Source: Isoetes taiwanensis (taxonomy: Eukaryota; Streptophyta; Lycopodiopsida; Isoetales; Isoetaceae). From it: a DNA stretch of 64,000 nucleotides. Below the pieces are notes generated by a model, which made no database searches, was not told where the DNA came from, and worked only from the letters and a program-made list of their open reading frames with translations. The stretch is taken from NCBI GenBank assembly GCA_021234155.1, contig JAJEKV010000002.1, forward strand, positions 19,273,592-19,337,591. Reading direction: 5' to 3'. Within the stretch, counting starts at the first letter, position 1. Every line of letters begins with the position of its first letter. The position numbers and the translations under genes were made by a program. This document shows positions 1-10,935 of this stretch, in pieces.

Positions 1-541
1 ATGTCCGTCGTCAGGAATGCGGTGACCGCTCAACGTCCCTATATGCAGTGTGTCGTTGCAAGGTTGCCGATGTGCGGTGCCATTGATCGGTTGATCACCT
101 GGCTGTTGCAGTCGGGCGCTCTTGAATGTCTTCGAAGCTCTGAGATCGTGATCGGTAGCCAGGCATTGTCATTCCTCCGTAGGTTGAATTTCTGAGTGTG
201 CCTGTTGATTGGGCTTTGCTTCATTCCGAGGTGCCTCTCCTGTGCTTGGAAGTGTGGTCATCTCCATTGCACCTACCCTAGCTCCTTCTGGTTGCCTTTG
301 CGTGATTTGTACCTGCTGGCTAGGTCGTCTCCTCCGTCCTTTGGGTCCTATCCATTCGAGTCTCGCACTCCTTGCCTGACGTAGTAAAGTCGTCCTTCCT
401 TTGGTTTCTAGGTGTTTCTAGGTCCCGAATTCTTGTTCGAGTGGAATATTCTCCTCCTTGATCTTGCCCCTAATGCTGATATAGGCCTTCAAGTTGGAGA
501 TGTTCCTTCCCTGATATGCGTCTCCTTCCCCTCATGGTCTC

Positions 542-862
542 CTACTTTTTGGAACCCCTTTGGAACCGATGAAAGTTCTCCTGCTGGTGCAAGGGAGCTG
601 GAAGCTCGTCCTGGTCAGCCTTAGGTGCTTTGTGGTTGCCTAGCTTGATTGCTCCTTTTGTTGACGTTGCATTACATTCGCTTGAGCTGCTGGGCTGCAA
701 GGTCGTGGTTGTCTTCCCTCCAGTTTCTATACGCTCCTGTGTCGCCATGACTTCTCTCCTCGATGAAAGATTATGCCCTCTGACCTTAGCTCGTGATGCC
801 AACGTGGCATCGATGTCTAACGTCTTCCTGCACCTGTATTTTACTACCTTGCATTCTTCCAT
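542..862 (-). pseudogene. Possible gag-region remnant of the LTR element
   Basis: A 106-codon open frame rich in Lys, Arg, Ser and Thr, lying in the sense orientation of the retroelement about 2.4 kb downstream of its primer site. It continues leftwards only with interrupting stops. Composition and position would suit the start of a gag polyprotein, but I see no capsid motif or zinc knuckle. It may equally be non-coding leader. The call rests on position only. Confidence 0.2.
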
Positions 863-1888
863 TTGAAACTCATGTGCGTCGAGTTCGTGGACGTGGTAGC
901 CGGAAGGTTGACATCTTAGAAAATTCTTGATGCCGTTGGTTATTAAATATTCTTCCCATTTGATGAAGATTGATGATAGGCCGGTGGTGTCCTGTTCTAC
1001 TCGTTTGTCAGTTGAGGTGTTTGTCGTTGTGCTTCCCTCTCTTGGGTCTGCCTTTTTCGGTCTCCTCTCCTTATCATGCGTACATCGGCCGGGACCTTGA
1101 TGTCTTCAAGAAGTTGCGCCTCTAGCTCTTACGTGGCTCGCCCCTCAGACTTAAAGCAACGCCAGATATTCTAGAGTCTAAGGGTCCACTTGAAGGGCTC
1201 TCCTACAACATTTTGGGCTCTATAAGCAAGCAAGATGGCTCGAGCAGCATTACTGGAGACATATCTATAATCTCCAAGTCTATGGACATTAGGACGTGTG
1301 GTATGACATGAAATGAGGATTGTTTTGCAAAACCTCCATGATGTTTGAGGTATACTCTAAGGTCCTAGCAAAGTTGGTTTGGGGGAGTCCAATCTCTACA
1401 CATGGAGTGACTTGGGCAGCTCTAGACTCTAGCTCCTTTCTAGGTATCATGGCAATAGGGAGTGTCAATGTGGTGGCTGTATAGGTCAAACTCTATTAGA
1501 AGGACATAAAATTAGGTCAAGGTTTATGCCTTTGGCATGAGCAGAGGTGATGTACCAACAGTTGGACTTGGGTTGCTATGCTGAGGTCTAGATGACTATA
1601 ACAAAGGGGTGTTCTTGGGCACTTCTATCTAGGAGTAAGGCATCAGCTTTGAGCCGAGAGCGACACTTGTGAGGTACTAATGGGGTATGCTTCTATTTAC
1701 AAACAAACCACAGTTTAGAAAAACAATTCAAGGGTTTGAGCAATTTTGGTCATTTTGAGCTGGGGTTTGACATTTCTAACCTAATTTGAGGTCATAAATG
1801 GATTCTAGGCTGTCTAACAGTCCTATTGCAACAAATTTCAGGCGATTTATAGCTCTGTAGCTCAAGTTATGGGGTTTGAAAAATCGGA

Positions 1889-3021
1889 CCCCTCTAAGCA
1901 TGCGCGAGAGCATAGTTAGGTTGGGACCTAAGTGGCCTCTGGCGCACCCTTGGAGGTGTTGGTCTATTTATGTCTAATGGGTGCCAAAAACAAGTTCAAA
2001 GACGTGAATTCCTACTTATTTTCTTCTGAACTGCAAGTTTCTTTGCTTATTTACTTCATTTGGAGCAGGTAAGTGACTGATCAAGGGTCCAGGTGGCTGG
2101 ACCCCTCTAAGAGTGCGCGAGGAGGGTGTTAGATCCAGACCTAACTATGCCCTGGCGCACCCTTAGAGGTGTTGGCCTCTTTTTACCCAAAATTTCATAT
2201 TTGCTCCTTATCTACTACTATACTTAATCCAATGCACGTTCTAAACAACTATATATCCTTATTATTCAAAATTTTCACCTTTACATATAAGCCTGTTAGT
2301 TACAAAAAGTAGCTTCTGTTCTATTTATCTGTCCTCTTGATGTATTTTGCCAGTCTCATATCCTTTGGAGTCACAGTGACTCTTTTTGTGTGGAGCGTGC
2401 ACGCCAATGAGTCTTCAAAGTGTTGCACGACCTCCATCCCTGCCTTGCTTATTTTCTTGGTTTGTTGATGAAATCCTCCATATCTCGAATCGAAGCTAGG
2501 TCTTCTTCAACCTTTTTCACTCGAACCCCTCTAAGCGTGCGCGAGAAGGATGTTAGGTCCGGACCTAACTATGTCCTGGCGCACCCTTAGAGGTGTTGTC
2601 CCTTTTGGCTCTAAACTTATCCAATTTACACAATTTAACATGCCTTTCCCACTAATTTAAGCATTTTAAGCAAGATTCTATCATTACTTTTACAATTTGA
2701 GTAAGTTTTGTTCAAATTCCGAGGTCACTTTTAGGGGACCCCTCTAAGCGTGCGCGAGAAGGGTGTTAGGTCATGACCTAACTATGCCCTGGCGCACCCT
2801 TAGAGGTGTTGCTCCAAAAATGACTTTTAGTTAATGTTTTTCTGTGTTTGAGCATACAAACCTAGCTAATTCGAGTTTTTTAAATGGGATTTCATCTTTT
2901 ATTTTACGATTTGGGGCTCCTAAGGCCGAGTTCTAGGGTTCATATGGGGTGACCCCTCTAAGCGTGCGCGAGAGGCTAATTAGGTATGGACCTAACATGC
3001 TCCTGGCGCATCCTTAGAGGT
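1889..3021. repeat. Five ~69-bp hairpin units on a 213-bp grid
   Basis: Units lie at about 1889-1958, 2102-2170, 2526-2594, 2739-2807 and 2953-3021. Each starts CCCCTCTAAGCGTGCGCGAG and ends GGCGCACCCTTAGAGGTG, which pair as a ~16-bp stem, with an inner palindrome around TTAGGTCCGGACCTAA. Start-to-start distances are 213, 424, 213 and 214 bp, so all sit on a 213-bp lattice with one position (about 2314) vacant. The ~144-bp spacers do not obviously resemble each other. The array lies 260-1390 nt downstream of the primer site in the retroelement transcript. Confidence 0.85.
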
Positions 3022-3266
3022 GTCGGCCAAAAAGTGGCTAAAATTTACTAGTCTTTCTTAGGAGGCTTTTCTTCTATCTATTCCATCTTAATTATGTTCT
3101 CTAATTATCCTAATTCTAGATAATTACTAACTCTATTCCTGGGGAAAAAAAATTTCCCACTATTCGAGGTTTATGCTTGGGCTTTTATCTCCAAGACTGA
3201 ATGTCTAGATTAGTTAATTCCTATAGGAATACGGTCAGTGCTCGATCTTGGTCTGCCAAGATCAAG

Positions 3267-3278
3267 GCTCTGATACCA
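3267..3278 (-). promoter_or_regulatory. Primer binding site, tRNA-iMet type
   Basis: The minus strand reads TGGTATCAGAGC, the standard plant LTR-retrotransposon primer binding site complementary to the 3' end of initiator tRNA-Met. It begins one base after the end of the LTR. This fixes the element's orientation (minus strand) and shows that the adjacent LTR is a 5' LTR with its internal region to the left. Confidence 0.9.
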
Positions 3279-3279
3279 T

Positions 3280-4564
3280 TGTGACGGCCCCAGCTCCTAT
3301 ACGATGCCCCGATCGTATACAAACTGGAGATCATCCCTCAAACCAGCATCTGCTCGCTGACATGAGGCTGTCCACCTAACATCAGGCTCTTGCTGGTGGC
3401 CAAGAACCCGACGGGGAAGAATGGGCGTGTCATTCATCCCGTCTCCCTTGGGATCGATCTAGCTGCGGAAGCGTAAACACACTTGAGCACATGACATCAA
3501 TCAACAATAACATACCCACCTCGAAGGGTGGTCCACCATATCACAGTAGCTGCAACAACACATCAGTACATCAACATAACATGGGGAAATCCTACCCAGG
3601 CTCAGACTCTTGGGGAAAGACTGACGGCTTGGGTCTCCAGATAACAATGTAGACAGAATTCATGGCAAATGGATTTGGCTGGCATAGGAACATGGTCGTT
3701 GGGTAGTCCACTCCATCCGCCCCTCCTGTGCATACTTTGCAGATAGGCTGAAAAGTATTGGAGCCTGACCGTAGCCTGCCGGGTTCATAGCCAAAGGGGC
3801 TACTACTGGGTTGCATCTCCCTAGCACCCGATGAGGCAGGAGGAGATCACTCTCCTCCAGAAGGTTCATGCCAATCACAGATGAGCTAGAGAGCCACTGC
3901 TCGTATACGACTTGAACCCCTAGAAGATGACGCATCACCCAAGAGGTGTCGAGCCCATACCCTGCCCGCACGCAGTGCCAGGGTATTAGGCCTAGCCCAC
4001 AATGTTCCCCGGCCGTCGATACACACCAGAGGGATCAACTGTGATCAGACAAGCCCTTCCTTGTCAGCCGGTCTAGCTCCGCCACCCACAGCCAGGCGGG
4101 CTCTTATGCACAGGCGGCAACGAGAGCTGTTGGATAGGCATATTCACCCCTTATTCCTTAATCTACACCGTACGTAAAGTTCCTCGTTTGTGGGGTATGC
4201 AAGTACAAAATTTGTTATACTATATAACAAGATTCGCAAAATACTATAAGATTTCAAGCGAAATACTATATGGTGTTGACTTTGTACGTGCAAAATATAA
4301 TTATGGGGGCTCTCGCTGCCCTACGTCACCCCCTGTGAATATGCACCCAAACCAAGGGGGGTTTAAGGGGGATTTTAATTTAAATGTGTTGGACCCAATG
4401 GTTGTGTTAATTAATGTCAATGGTAGTTATGTGTTGGTTGTTAATGTCAATGGTTGTTATGTGTTGGGGGATTTAATTTTTATGTGTTGGATGTTAATGG
4501 TTTGTGTTGCAAAAAAAAAATTTTTGGCCCCTTCGGGGCCTTAGGGACGCCCTTAGGTGTGACA
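3280..4564 (-). mobile_element. Long terminal repeat (5' LTR) of the minus-strand retroelement
   Basis: About 1285 bp bounded on the plus strand by TGTGACGG and GTGTGACA, the TG...CA ends of an LTR, with the iMet primer site one base outside the left end. The 3' LTR lies outside the window, so LTR-LTR identity and target-site duplication cannot be tested. Short open frames at 3592-3971 are not conserved-looking and are treated as chance. A run of A and T followed by a GC-rich inverted repeat (TTGGCCCCTTCGGGGCC) lies near the outer end at about 4511-4542. Confidence 0.75.
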
Positions 4565-5190
4565 AAAATTTTAGAATTCAAACCAGAAAAAAACTAGAAT
4601 TCATTTGAGGCTTTCATCACATGTAGCTTTTGAATTTCATCACAATAAAACAAATAGAACATAAGTAAAATTTACCATAAAGATAGAGCGGATTGATCCC
4701 ATTATTCTGAAAGTCATAAAATTTGCAACACCCATACACAAACATTTTTCAACTGGAATTTAACAGTAGCCTTTGGCCTCCATGGATTCTTGTGGTGAGA
4801 AACCAAAGTGGGAAACTTTTCTGCTTGTTAGCACAAGGATCTAGAAGCCTTGGAATTTGCTTAATAACTGCCTCAAAATCTAAAAATGCATGGTAATTTT
4901 TTGCAACCTTCATTCAGAATGAGCCATAAAACAATATCCAATAGCACAATCCTGTATTAATCAGCTGGTAGGATGTGAAAGCCTACCAAACCCGACCAAA
5001 AAATTGCTGTTTTAGCATAGATAACTTAACCAAATATATCCATATCATACACTATCAAAAAGATCTCGGAGAGAGCTTTCCAACGCAATAAAAATCATCT
5101 CAAACAGAGCTCTGGATCAAAAGTTATGATAAGAAATGTGTTGCCGGTGGGGAAACTGCACTACATGTGCCCTTCAAGCCCTTCATGTGC
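4565..5190. other. No recognised gene
   Basis: AT-rich sequence outside the LTR. I see no coding region, RNA gene or clear repeat here. Confidence 0.5.
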
Positions 5191-5361
5191 CCATTATGCA
5201 CCACACACACAAAAAGAGGGCTTTTGTTGTGAGCCATTGGTTGTTGACCATTATGCACCACACACACAAAAAGAGGGCTTTTGTTGTGAGCCATTGGTTG
5301 TTGACCATTATGCACCACACGCACAAAAAAAGGGCTTTTGTTGTGAGCCATTGGTTGTTGA
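5191..5361. repeat. 57-bp minisatellite, three copies
   Basis: Three nearly identical 57-bp units start at 5191, 5248 and 5305 (each begins CCATTATGCACCACAC), followed by a short fourth start at 5362. Because 57 is a multiple of three, several frames stay open on both strands and give repetitive false ORFs across 5124-5426. Confidence 0.9.
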
Positions 5362-6261
5362 CCATTGGAAAAAAAAAGGCTAAAATCAATGGCTCAGAAA
5401 CGGTGCACTCTAGATGTACGCATTAGTACATCCATTTGAATACATCACAAAATCATAGGAAAACCTTAGTGAAAAGCGTACAAAAACACAAAGAAAACCC
5501 CCTGTTATTATGCTACATATTTGGGAATTAATGGGCTAAAACTATGATCATACAACTACTTGGGCTCTGGGTCTCTACCCCCCTTCCCAATACACAAGAG
5601 TGGCACATAGAATGTCAAAACATCATCACAACAGAACTAAAAATAATAGAATACATCTATTCTAATCTACCTAATCATACATGGTTAGGTTCCTTTGTTA
5701 GTGTCTATCATTCTTAGGTCAGAATGCGCCTATAGCTAAGAATGAATGCTAAACCCACTTGAAAGAGGCCCGATAACTTCGGATCTACCTATTGAATCAA
5801 CCACCCACCCGCATCTTGGCCGGCTCCCCACTCCTCCGAAAAGCGTCCATGCTTTGGCGATCTCTCGTCTCACGATCTTGGATCGAAGCCGCAACCCGGG
5901 AGATCCGACTTCTCTGCTGCCAGCTCAGCGGAAATGCATCCTCTGCTGCTCCAATCCGAGACTCAGGGCTGAGAACTGAAAGGGTTTCCCTTTTAGGGTT
6001 TATGCCCCTTTATCTCCACGCATTTAGGGCTGGTTCCTTTTTGGGCAATGGGTCATTGCCACGTGGCAAAAAGGGATTATATTCACATGTTGCTTTAACA
6101 TGTGCAATATAATGGTTCACAAGGTCGTACCTTAGGGTACTACCCTTTACGGTCGCCGTGTACATGTCGTCTGAGTCGACATGTACTAGTGACGTGTCAG
6201 TATAATATACGTATTCATACCGTATGTTATGCTGGAACGTCACACAGTATAGGCTATTTTT
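5362..6261. other. No recognised gene
   Basis: Short open frames only (5746-6112 in two frames, 6010-6378 on minus), none with a recognisable motif. A small palindrome (ACATGTCGTCTGAGTCGACATGT region, about 6162-6184) is present. Confidence 0.4.
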
Positions 6262-6583
6262 GCCACTTTTATCCCTATTTTTGAGGTTTTGGTTGGCTAC
6301 TTGCACTAGAATACTTTGTGGCTGCCAGAATGTGCAGATGATATAGCTGGAGCAATCGACATTACTATTGCAAGACAAGGATCACTTCACAATATAATAT
6401 TTCCTTGCTACAAATGATAGTTCATGTACCAGTGTTCATCGATTTTGCCACTTTTATCCCTAGATTTTGATGTTTTGGTTGGCTACTTGCACTAGAATAC
6501 TCTGTGGCTGCTAGAATGTGTAGATGATATAGTTGAAGCAATCGACATTACTATTGCACGAGACTAGGTTTGCTTCACAATAA
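6262..6583. repeat. Direct duplication of ~133 bp, offset 185 bp
   Basis: The stretch beginning GCCACTTTTATCCCTA at 6262 recurs at 6447 and both copies run through TTGGCTACTTGCACTAGAAT to a shared CTTCACAATA end, with scattered substitutions. I see no coding content, and this is probably an old local duplication. Confidence 0.8.
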
Positions 6584-6991
6584 TTTCAAGGGATTGTCCC
6601 CACTAGTCATGCCTCTTCACCCCTCATTTTAACAATTGATAGAGATGAACACAATTTTGTTCTATGCTTCTGTTCTGTTCCAGATTCTAGGATTCGATGA
6701 CAATGCTCTACTTTACTCTGTAGTCATGACATGAGTTGCCATAACACTGGCTGTTTTAGTTTTAATTGCTTTAGTTTTAATTGCCACAGTTGATGGAATA
6801 TAGAAGAGGACTTTTTTTTCTACTTAGATTGCATTATATAACAAATAAGCATTAGCATCATTTTGTGACTGAATTTTGTATTGAGAAAGAGCTATTCAAG
6901 AGTTATTCTATTTCTGTGGTAGTTTTAATATGTATCTTTATTGCTGCATATAACTGAAATTTGGTGATGAGAAAGATCTATTCTATTTCTG

Positions 6992-7321
6992 GTTGTCGTG
7001 ATATATCTCTTCCTTATTGCCTATGGTTGGTCATGGGGACCTCTAAGATGGTAGGGGCTAGTGAAATCTTTCCACTAGAGGCGTGATCCCAGGTATCACT
7101 TGGGATCACTATTTCAGTAAACTTGCTATGTGCAATGAAACATGGCATCTTCATATTGTTTTCTTGGTCTAGTGGCCATCATGTCTTTGTTTATTTACTT
7201 TCTATTGGCTGAGACAAAGAATGTGTCTATTGAGGAGATGATTTTTATAGGGAGGAAGCACTTGGTTGTAAGAGCTGATGCCATTGGAGTTGAACAACTC
7301 AAGCCAAATGCAGATCCTTGA
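6992..7321 (+). pseudogene. Monosaccharide (STP-type) sugar transporter, C-terminal pseudogene fragment
   Basis: Translation in pieces gives VVVIYLFLIAYGWSWGPLRW, then SEIFPLEA, then a stretch ending LLAETKNVSIEEM. These match, in order, the conserved C-terminal third of plant STP/MST H+-monosaccharide symporters of the major facilitator superfamily: the helix-10 AWSWGPLGW segment, the PSEIFPLE(I/T)RSAGQ loop and the final PETKxxxxEE signature. The fragment is dead. There is a frame change after the WGPLRW segment (about 7044-7047). A TGA at 7084-7086 stands where the family has Arg. A membrane segment between SVNLL and the FGIF-like stretch is shortened. The tail then runs to a natural stop at 7319-7321. 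No upstream two-thirds of the gene is visible. Confidence 0.8.
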
Positions 7322-8734
7322 ATACATGGACAAGGATTTGTTATAATATTTGGTTACAGATTGTATATGAAGTTCACAATTATTGCAATGAAAAAAGATG
7401 TTCTTTGACTTTGGCATGTCTACTATTGGCATGCGGACTGTAAATGTCTCCTACTTTAAATTGGATTCTAGTTTTTTTAGTGGATTTTGCTGTTGGATTT
7501 TCTCATATTTGAATGTGAATCCTCACACTGAAAACCGCAAATTATCGACTTTGACATGTCAAGCTAATTGGTTTTTTGATGTGAACTTTGAATTTTTTTG
7601 TTGTCAAAATTGATTTTCTATTCGTCTATTGTTAGTGCTCAATAGTGGTCCAGATTTTTTGGGCACATCAACATATTGTTCTAAAAATAAAAATAAGATG
7701 AATCCAATGGCTAAATTAAGATTCAATGCAATGTAGTGATTTAAAAAGCATGCATACAAATGTAAACAAATGTGAAAAGGCTATAATCCACTAAATTTTT
7801 GCATCACATGGTAGCTGCAAATGATATAGTCTTTTAATGAGATTTGCATATGCTTTAGAAACTACTAAAGAATCTAGGAACCATCATACATTTCATGAAT
7901 GTCTTTAACGCACCATGACATGAATGTATCTGATGCACCATGGTAGGTTGAGAGACATTGTTAAATGATAACCTGCATAGGTTACACCTTCATATTTAAG
8001 GAGGTTATGTAAATATGATAAAATTCCTATGCTTTTACTTTTATTGTGCACAGCATGGCGAAAGAGTGGCATAAATTTGTGGGGTTGCATGCTAATAGTG
8101 GGTCTAACCTGACAAGTTTGGAACTAGAGAAATGTTGCCGCTGCGATAAATTTCTTGTAGCAATAATACATAAGGGAGGGTGCCCCACTTTGGCTCAGGT
8201 TCCTTAATGGCTCACCCAAACGGCCAGGATTAACCGGTTTAAAATTCTCGCCTTTTTGGCATTTTCTTGTTGCTGTTATAATTTTTAGCACGTTTGCACA
8301 AACACAAGTTGACACTTTGAAGCAATTTTAGAGTGTCCACGTTGACACCAAGTGGGATTTTTTTAGTGGATGCTATTCGAACCGTTTGATTCCATCTAGG
8401 TGAAGAAAATACATGGAAATTCCAGCTTCAGGGGCGTGGGAGAATTCGTATTGGCTCGTTCCCATCTCTATTTTTGCTGCGTTTTTTTCCCTAATTCCCT
8501 AACCGGCCTGGCCTATTCCCCGTTTTTTCTTGCACGGCTTCAATTTTTCTTCTGGCTCCAGAGGATAATCGGCTGTTTTAGGGGATTTTCGGCTATTGTT
8601 TGGGTCGCCTGTTACTGATTTCGATTGCACATATTTCGTTCCTGGTTCAGGGTTGATAATCGGTTGCTGTGGATCTTAATCGGTTGTTGATGTTTTCCTT
8701 TGCTCAGAAGGCGTCATGGAACCATTTTCTTATT
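7322..8734. other. No recognised gene
   Basis: AT-rich DNA with only short, motif-free open frames on both strands. Confidence 0.4.
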
Positions 8735-8976
8735 TGCTTCGGCATCAGCTCTGTTGGAGTTCTCAGCTTTTGCTTTAGCTTAGTTCTTTGGGTCTTCCAA
8801 CGCTGAAGTTTCTTGCCTGCGGGCCAAGGGATTTACTTAATCCGTATTTGCTTTAACATCATTTCTGTGGGAGTTCTAGCTGTTGATTTGGCAGGGTTTT
8901 GTTCGAGTTCCCCAGCGTGGAACTTCTTGTCTGCAGGATTTCCCAGCCCCTTTTTTAGCAGACCGGGGTTTACTTA
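8735..8976. repeat. Diverged tandem duplication, unit ~115 bp
   Basis: Two diverged units start at 8735 and 8850 (GCTTCGGCATCAGCTCTGTT versus GCTTTAACATCATTTCTGTG). They share the order GGAGTTCT, then TTCC...CGC(or CGT)G followed by CTTCTTG(C or T)CTGC, then GTTTACTTA near the end. I see no coding content. Confidence 0.5.
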
Positions 8977-10387
8977 GCGCAGGTGGCTGGATGCTTGTGA
9001 ATGCTGGCCGGATGCTTGATGCACAGTAGGTATGGTTTAATCGGTATGGTCTGAGCGGCTTCGTGAGGGAAGTAATGAAAGCTTGCTGCTGTTTTGGGAG
9101 CAAGTAACGACTATTTTCATGTCTTTGGATTTGGCCTGCTTTTCAGTATGGAGATATTTGTGGATCTTTGTATTTTGCTCATCAAATTGCAGCAGGACTG
9201 AGCAAAAATAGAGGATGAGTTATATGCCAATATGGTATTCTTTGTTTATAGTGCTAACCCTGGTTTTGTCGCAGTTCCTCAATGCATTCTAATGGAGTTG
9301 TGAAGAATGGGCATTGCACTGGAGTCATGAAAATGGGATACCTTCCGATACCTTGACATCAAGAGGAGCCAGTTCTGCAAGCCACGATAGTCAGGAGCAT
9401 GCTAATTTCTGCTGGGCTAATTTGGTAGCATTTTGTGTGCATTTTCTGCAACATTTCTACTTCGATCCTTTTTCTGTAGCTTAAAGGGGAAGAGACTTTG
9501 GTGCTATTCCAGATAGGAGATCTTACCTGTCTTTTGCTTCAGTATGAAAATTATGTTTAGAGTTCTTTGTCATGGCTTGTTTTTTCATGCTTATGCCGTA
9601 GTATTTCTTTTGTTATCTCTGTCGTTGTCCCTGCCATAGCTTCTAAAGATCTTTAGTTATTTGTGATCGATTGCATTCATCAAAACTCCTCCTGGATGTA
9701 GTAAGTTTCCTTCCTCTAGTTCTTTAAAGTCACATTGCTTCATATTTGCAGATTATTTTGTTTTTGGCCAACTTAATTCAATTTGGTTCTTAAGGTAATC
9801 CCGACTAACACCAGTTAGATGCTTTAGATCTCTGGGTTGCAGGCTGTTGGGAAATGTTGGCAACTACACATCACGTCCAATCCAATGTATGACTCCAAAT
9901 CTTGCAATTTGCTATGCAAAGTAATCAAACGTGCTTTTGTGCTTTTGACTAGTTTTTAGAGGAGGCGAAATTCCAACGGACACATGTTATGAGAATGCTT
10001 TGGTCAAGAGCTTTAAAATGACACCTCATATGCCCTCTTTTGACCACGGGAAGACAAAAAAACCATTTTTGGGTACCCAGGTGAGCCATTTGGGGTCAAA
10101 AACAGTCCCACTTTGAGGCATCGTAGCGGGCGGTTTTTGGGTCATTGGATATGGATAGAGCCACTCTTGGGCATTAAGCTAGCCAATTTTGGACTGAATC
10201 TGTGCAGTGGAGGTCATTGATCGGACCATCTTTGCTATATGTGAGCCAAACTAGGGCACCCTCTTAGCAGGGAGTGGCGAAGAAGACCATAACCTTAAAA
10301 CCTTAGACGAGGTTACTGCACACGTTTCTCTTTGCAGTCAAAACATTTACAGACCTCCAACTCGTGCCCAGACCGTTACTATTAGTA
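8977..10387. other. No recognised gene
   Basis: Low coding potential on both strands. A small minus frame at 8876-9103 overlaps the duplication and has no recognisable motif. Confidence 0.4.
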
Positions 10388-10935
10388 TGTCACTAAGGCT
10401 TAAGATCTTCCGATAGTAGTGCATGCAGAGTTTCATTGCTTCTGGGTTTATATGCACTCTCCCTTGGATTCCCCGAGGATATTTCCGGTGCCTGTTGCAC
10501 AAATGATGTGGTTGATCCTATTCGTAAAAGGGTGTGTGCTTTTACCAACTTTGATTTGTTGTTATGTTTTAGTTCCACGATTGACCTCTTATGATTCTCT
10601 GCATTCAAATAATTATGTGGATGTATATAGGTCTGATGTGAATGTATAGATGTATCCTCTTTTGTGCGGTTCTAGAGAGGCACCAAGCTTGTCTCGCTAG
10701 TCAAGGCATGGAGAGGCGGGTTCTCAGCAGTGGGTAGGCAAAAATTACTTTGTTGAATTTGAAGTTTAGCCACGTTCTTTCAGTGAAATACTCCTACGTT
10801 TCATGTCTTGTTAGAAGCAGTGAGACATCTCTTTTTTTCGTTTTCAAGTAGTTTTTAGAATACTATTTCTGCAATTTTATCCAATGTTATGATGCTGAAT
10901 AAAGGGCAATTACACACTCGTTAAGTATGCTTTGA

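Larger units (their letters stand above)
1..3279 (-). mobile_element. Internal (leader) region of an LTR retroelement, cut by the left edge
   Basis: On the minus strand this follows directly from the LTR at 3280-4564 and its tRNA-iMet primer site, so it is the 5' leader and start of the internal region of an LTR retrotransposon whose pol lies beyond the left edge. No gag, protease, RT or integrase motif is visible here. Reading frames are short and interrupted. The stretch 1889-3021 holds five regularly spaced hairpin units, described separately. Primer-site and LTR evidence is direct. Superfamily (Ty1/copia or Ty3/gypsy) cannot be decided because both use this primer. Confidence 0.7.

Noticed and set aside
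1889-3021. CRISPR-like regular spacing of repeats
   Set aside because: The context is a plant LTR retroelement, the units are 69 bp with 144-bp spacers, and no cas genes are present.
3592-3971. Two overlapping minus ORFs inside the LTR
   Set aside because: LTRs rarely encode proteins and neither frame shows a motif.
5124-5426. Four overlapping repetitive ORFs on both strands
   Set aside because: Artefact of a 57-bp (3 x 19) tandem repeat that lacks stops in several frames.
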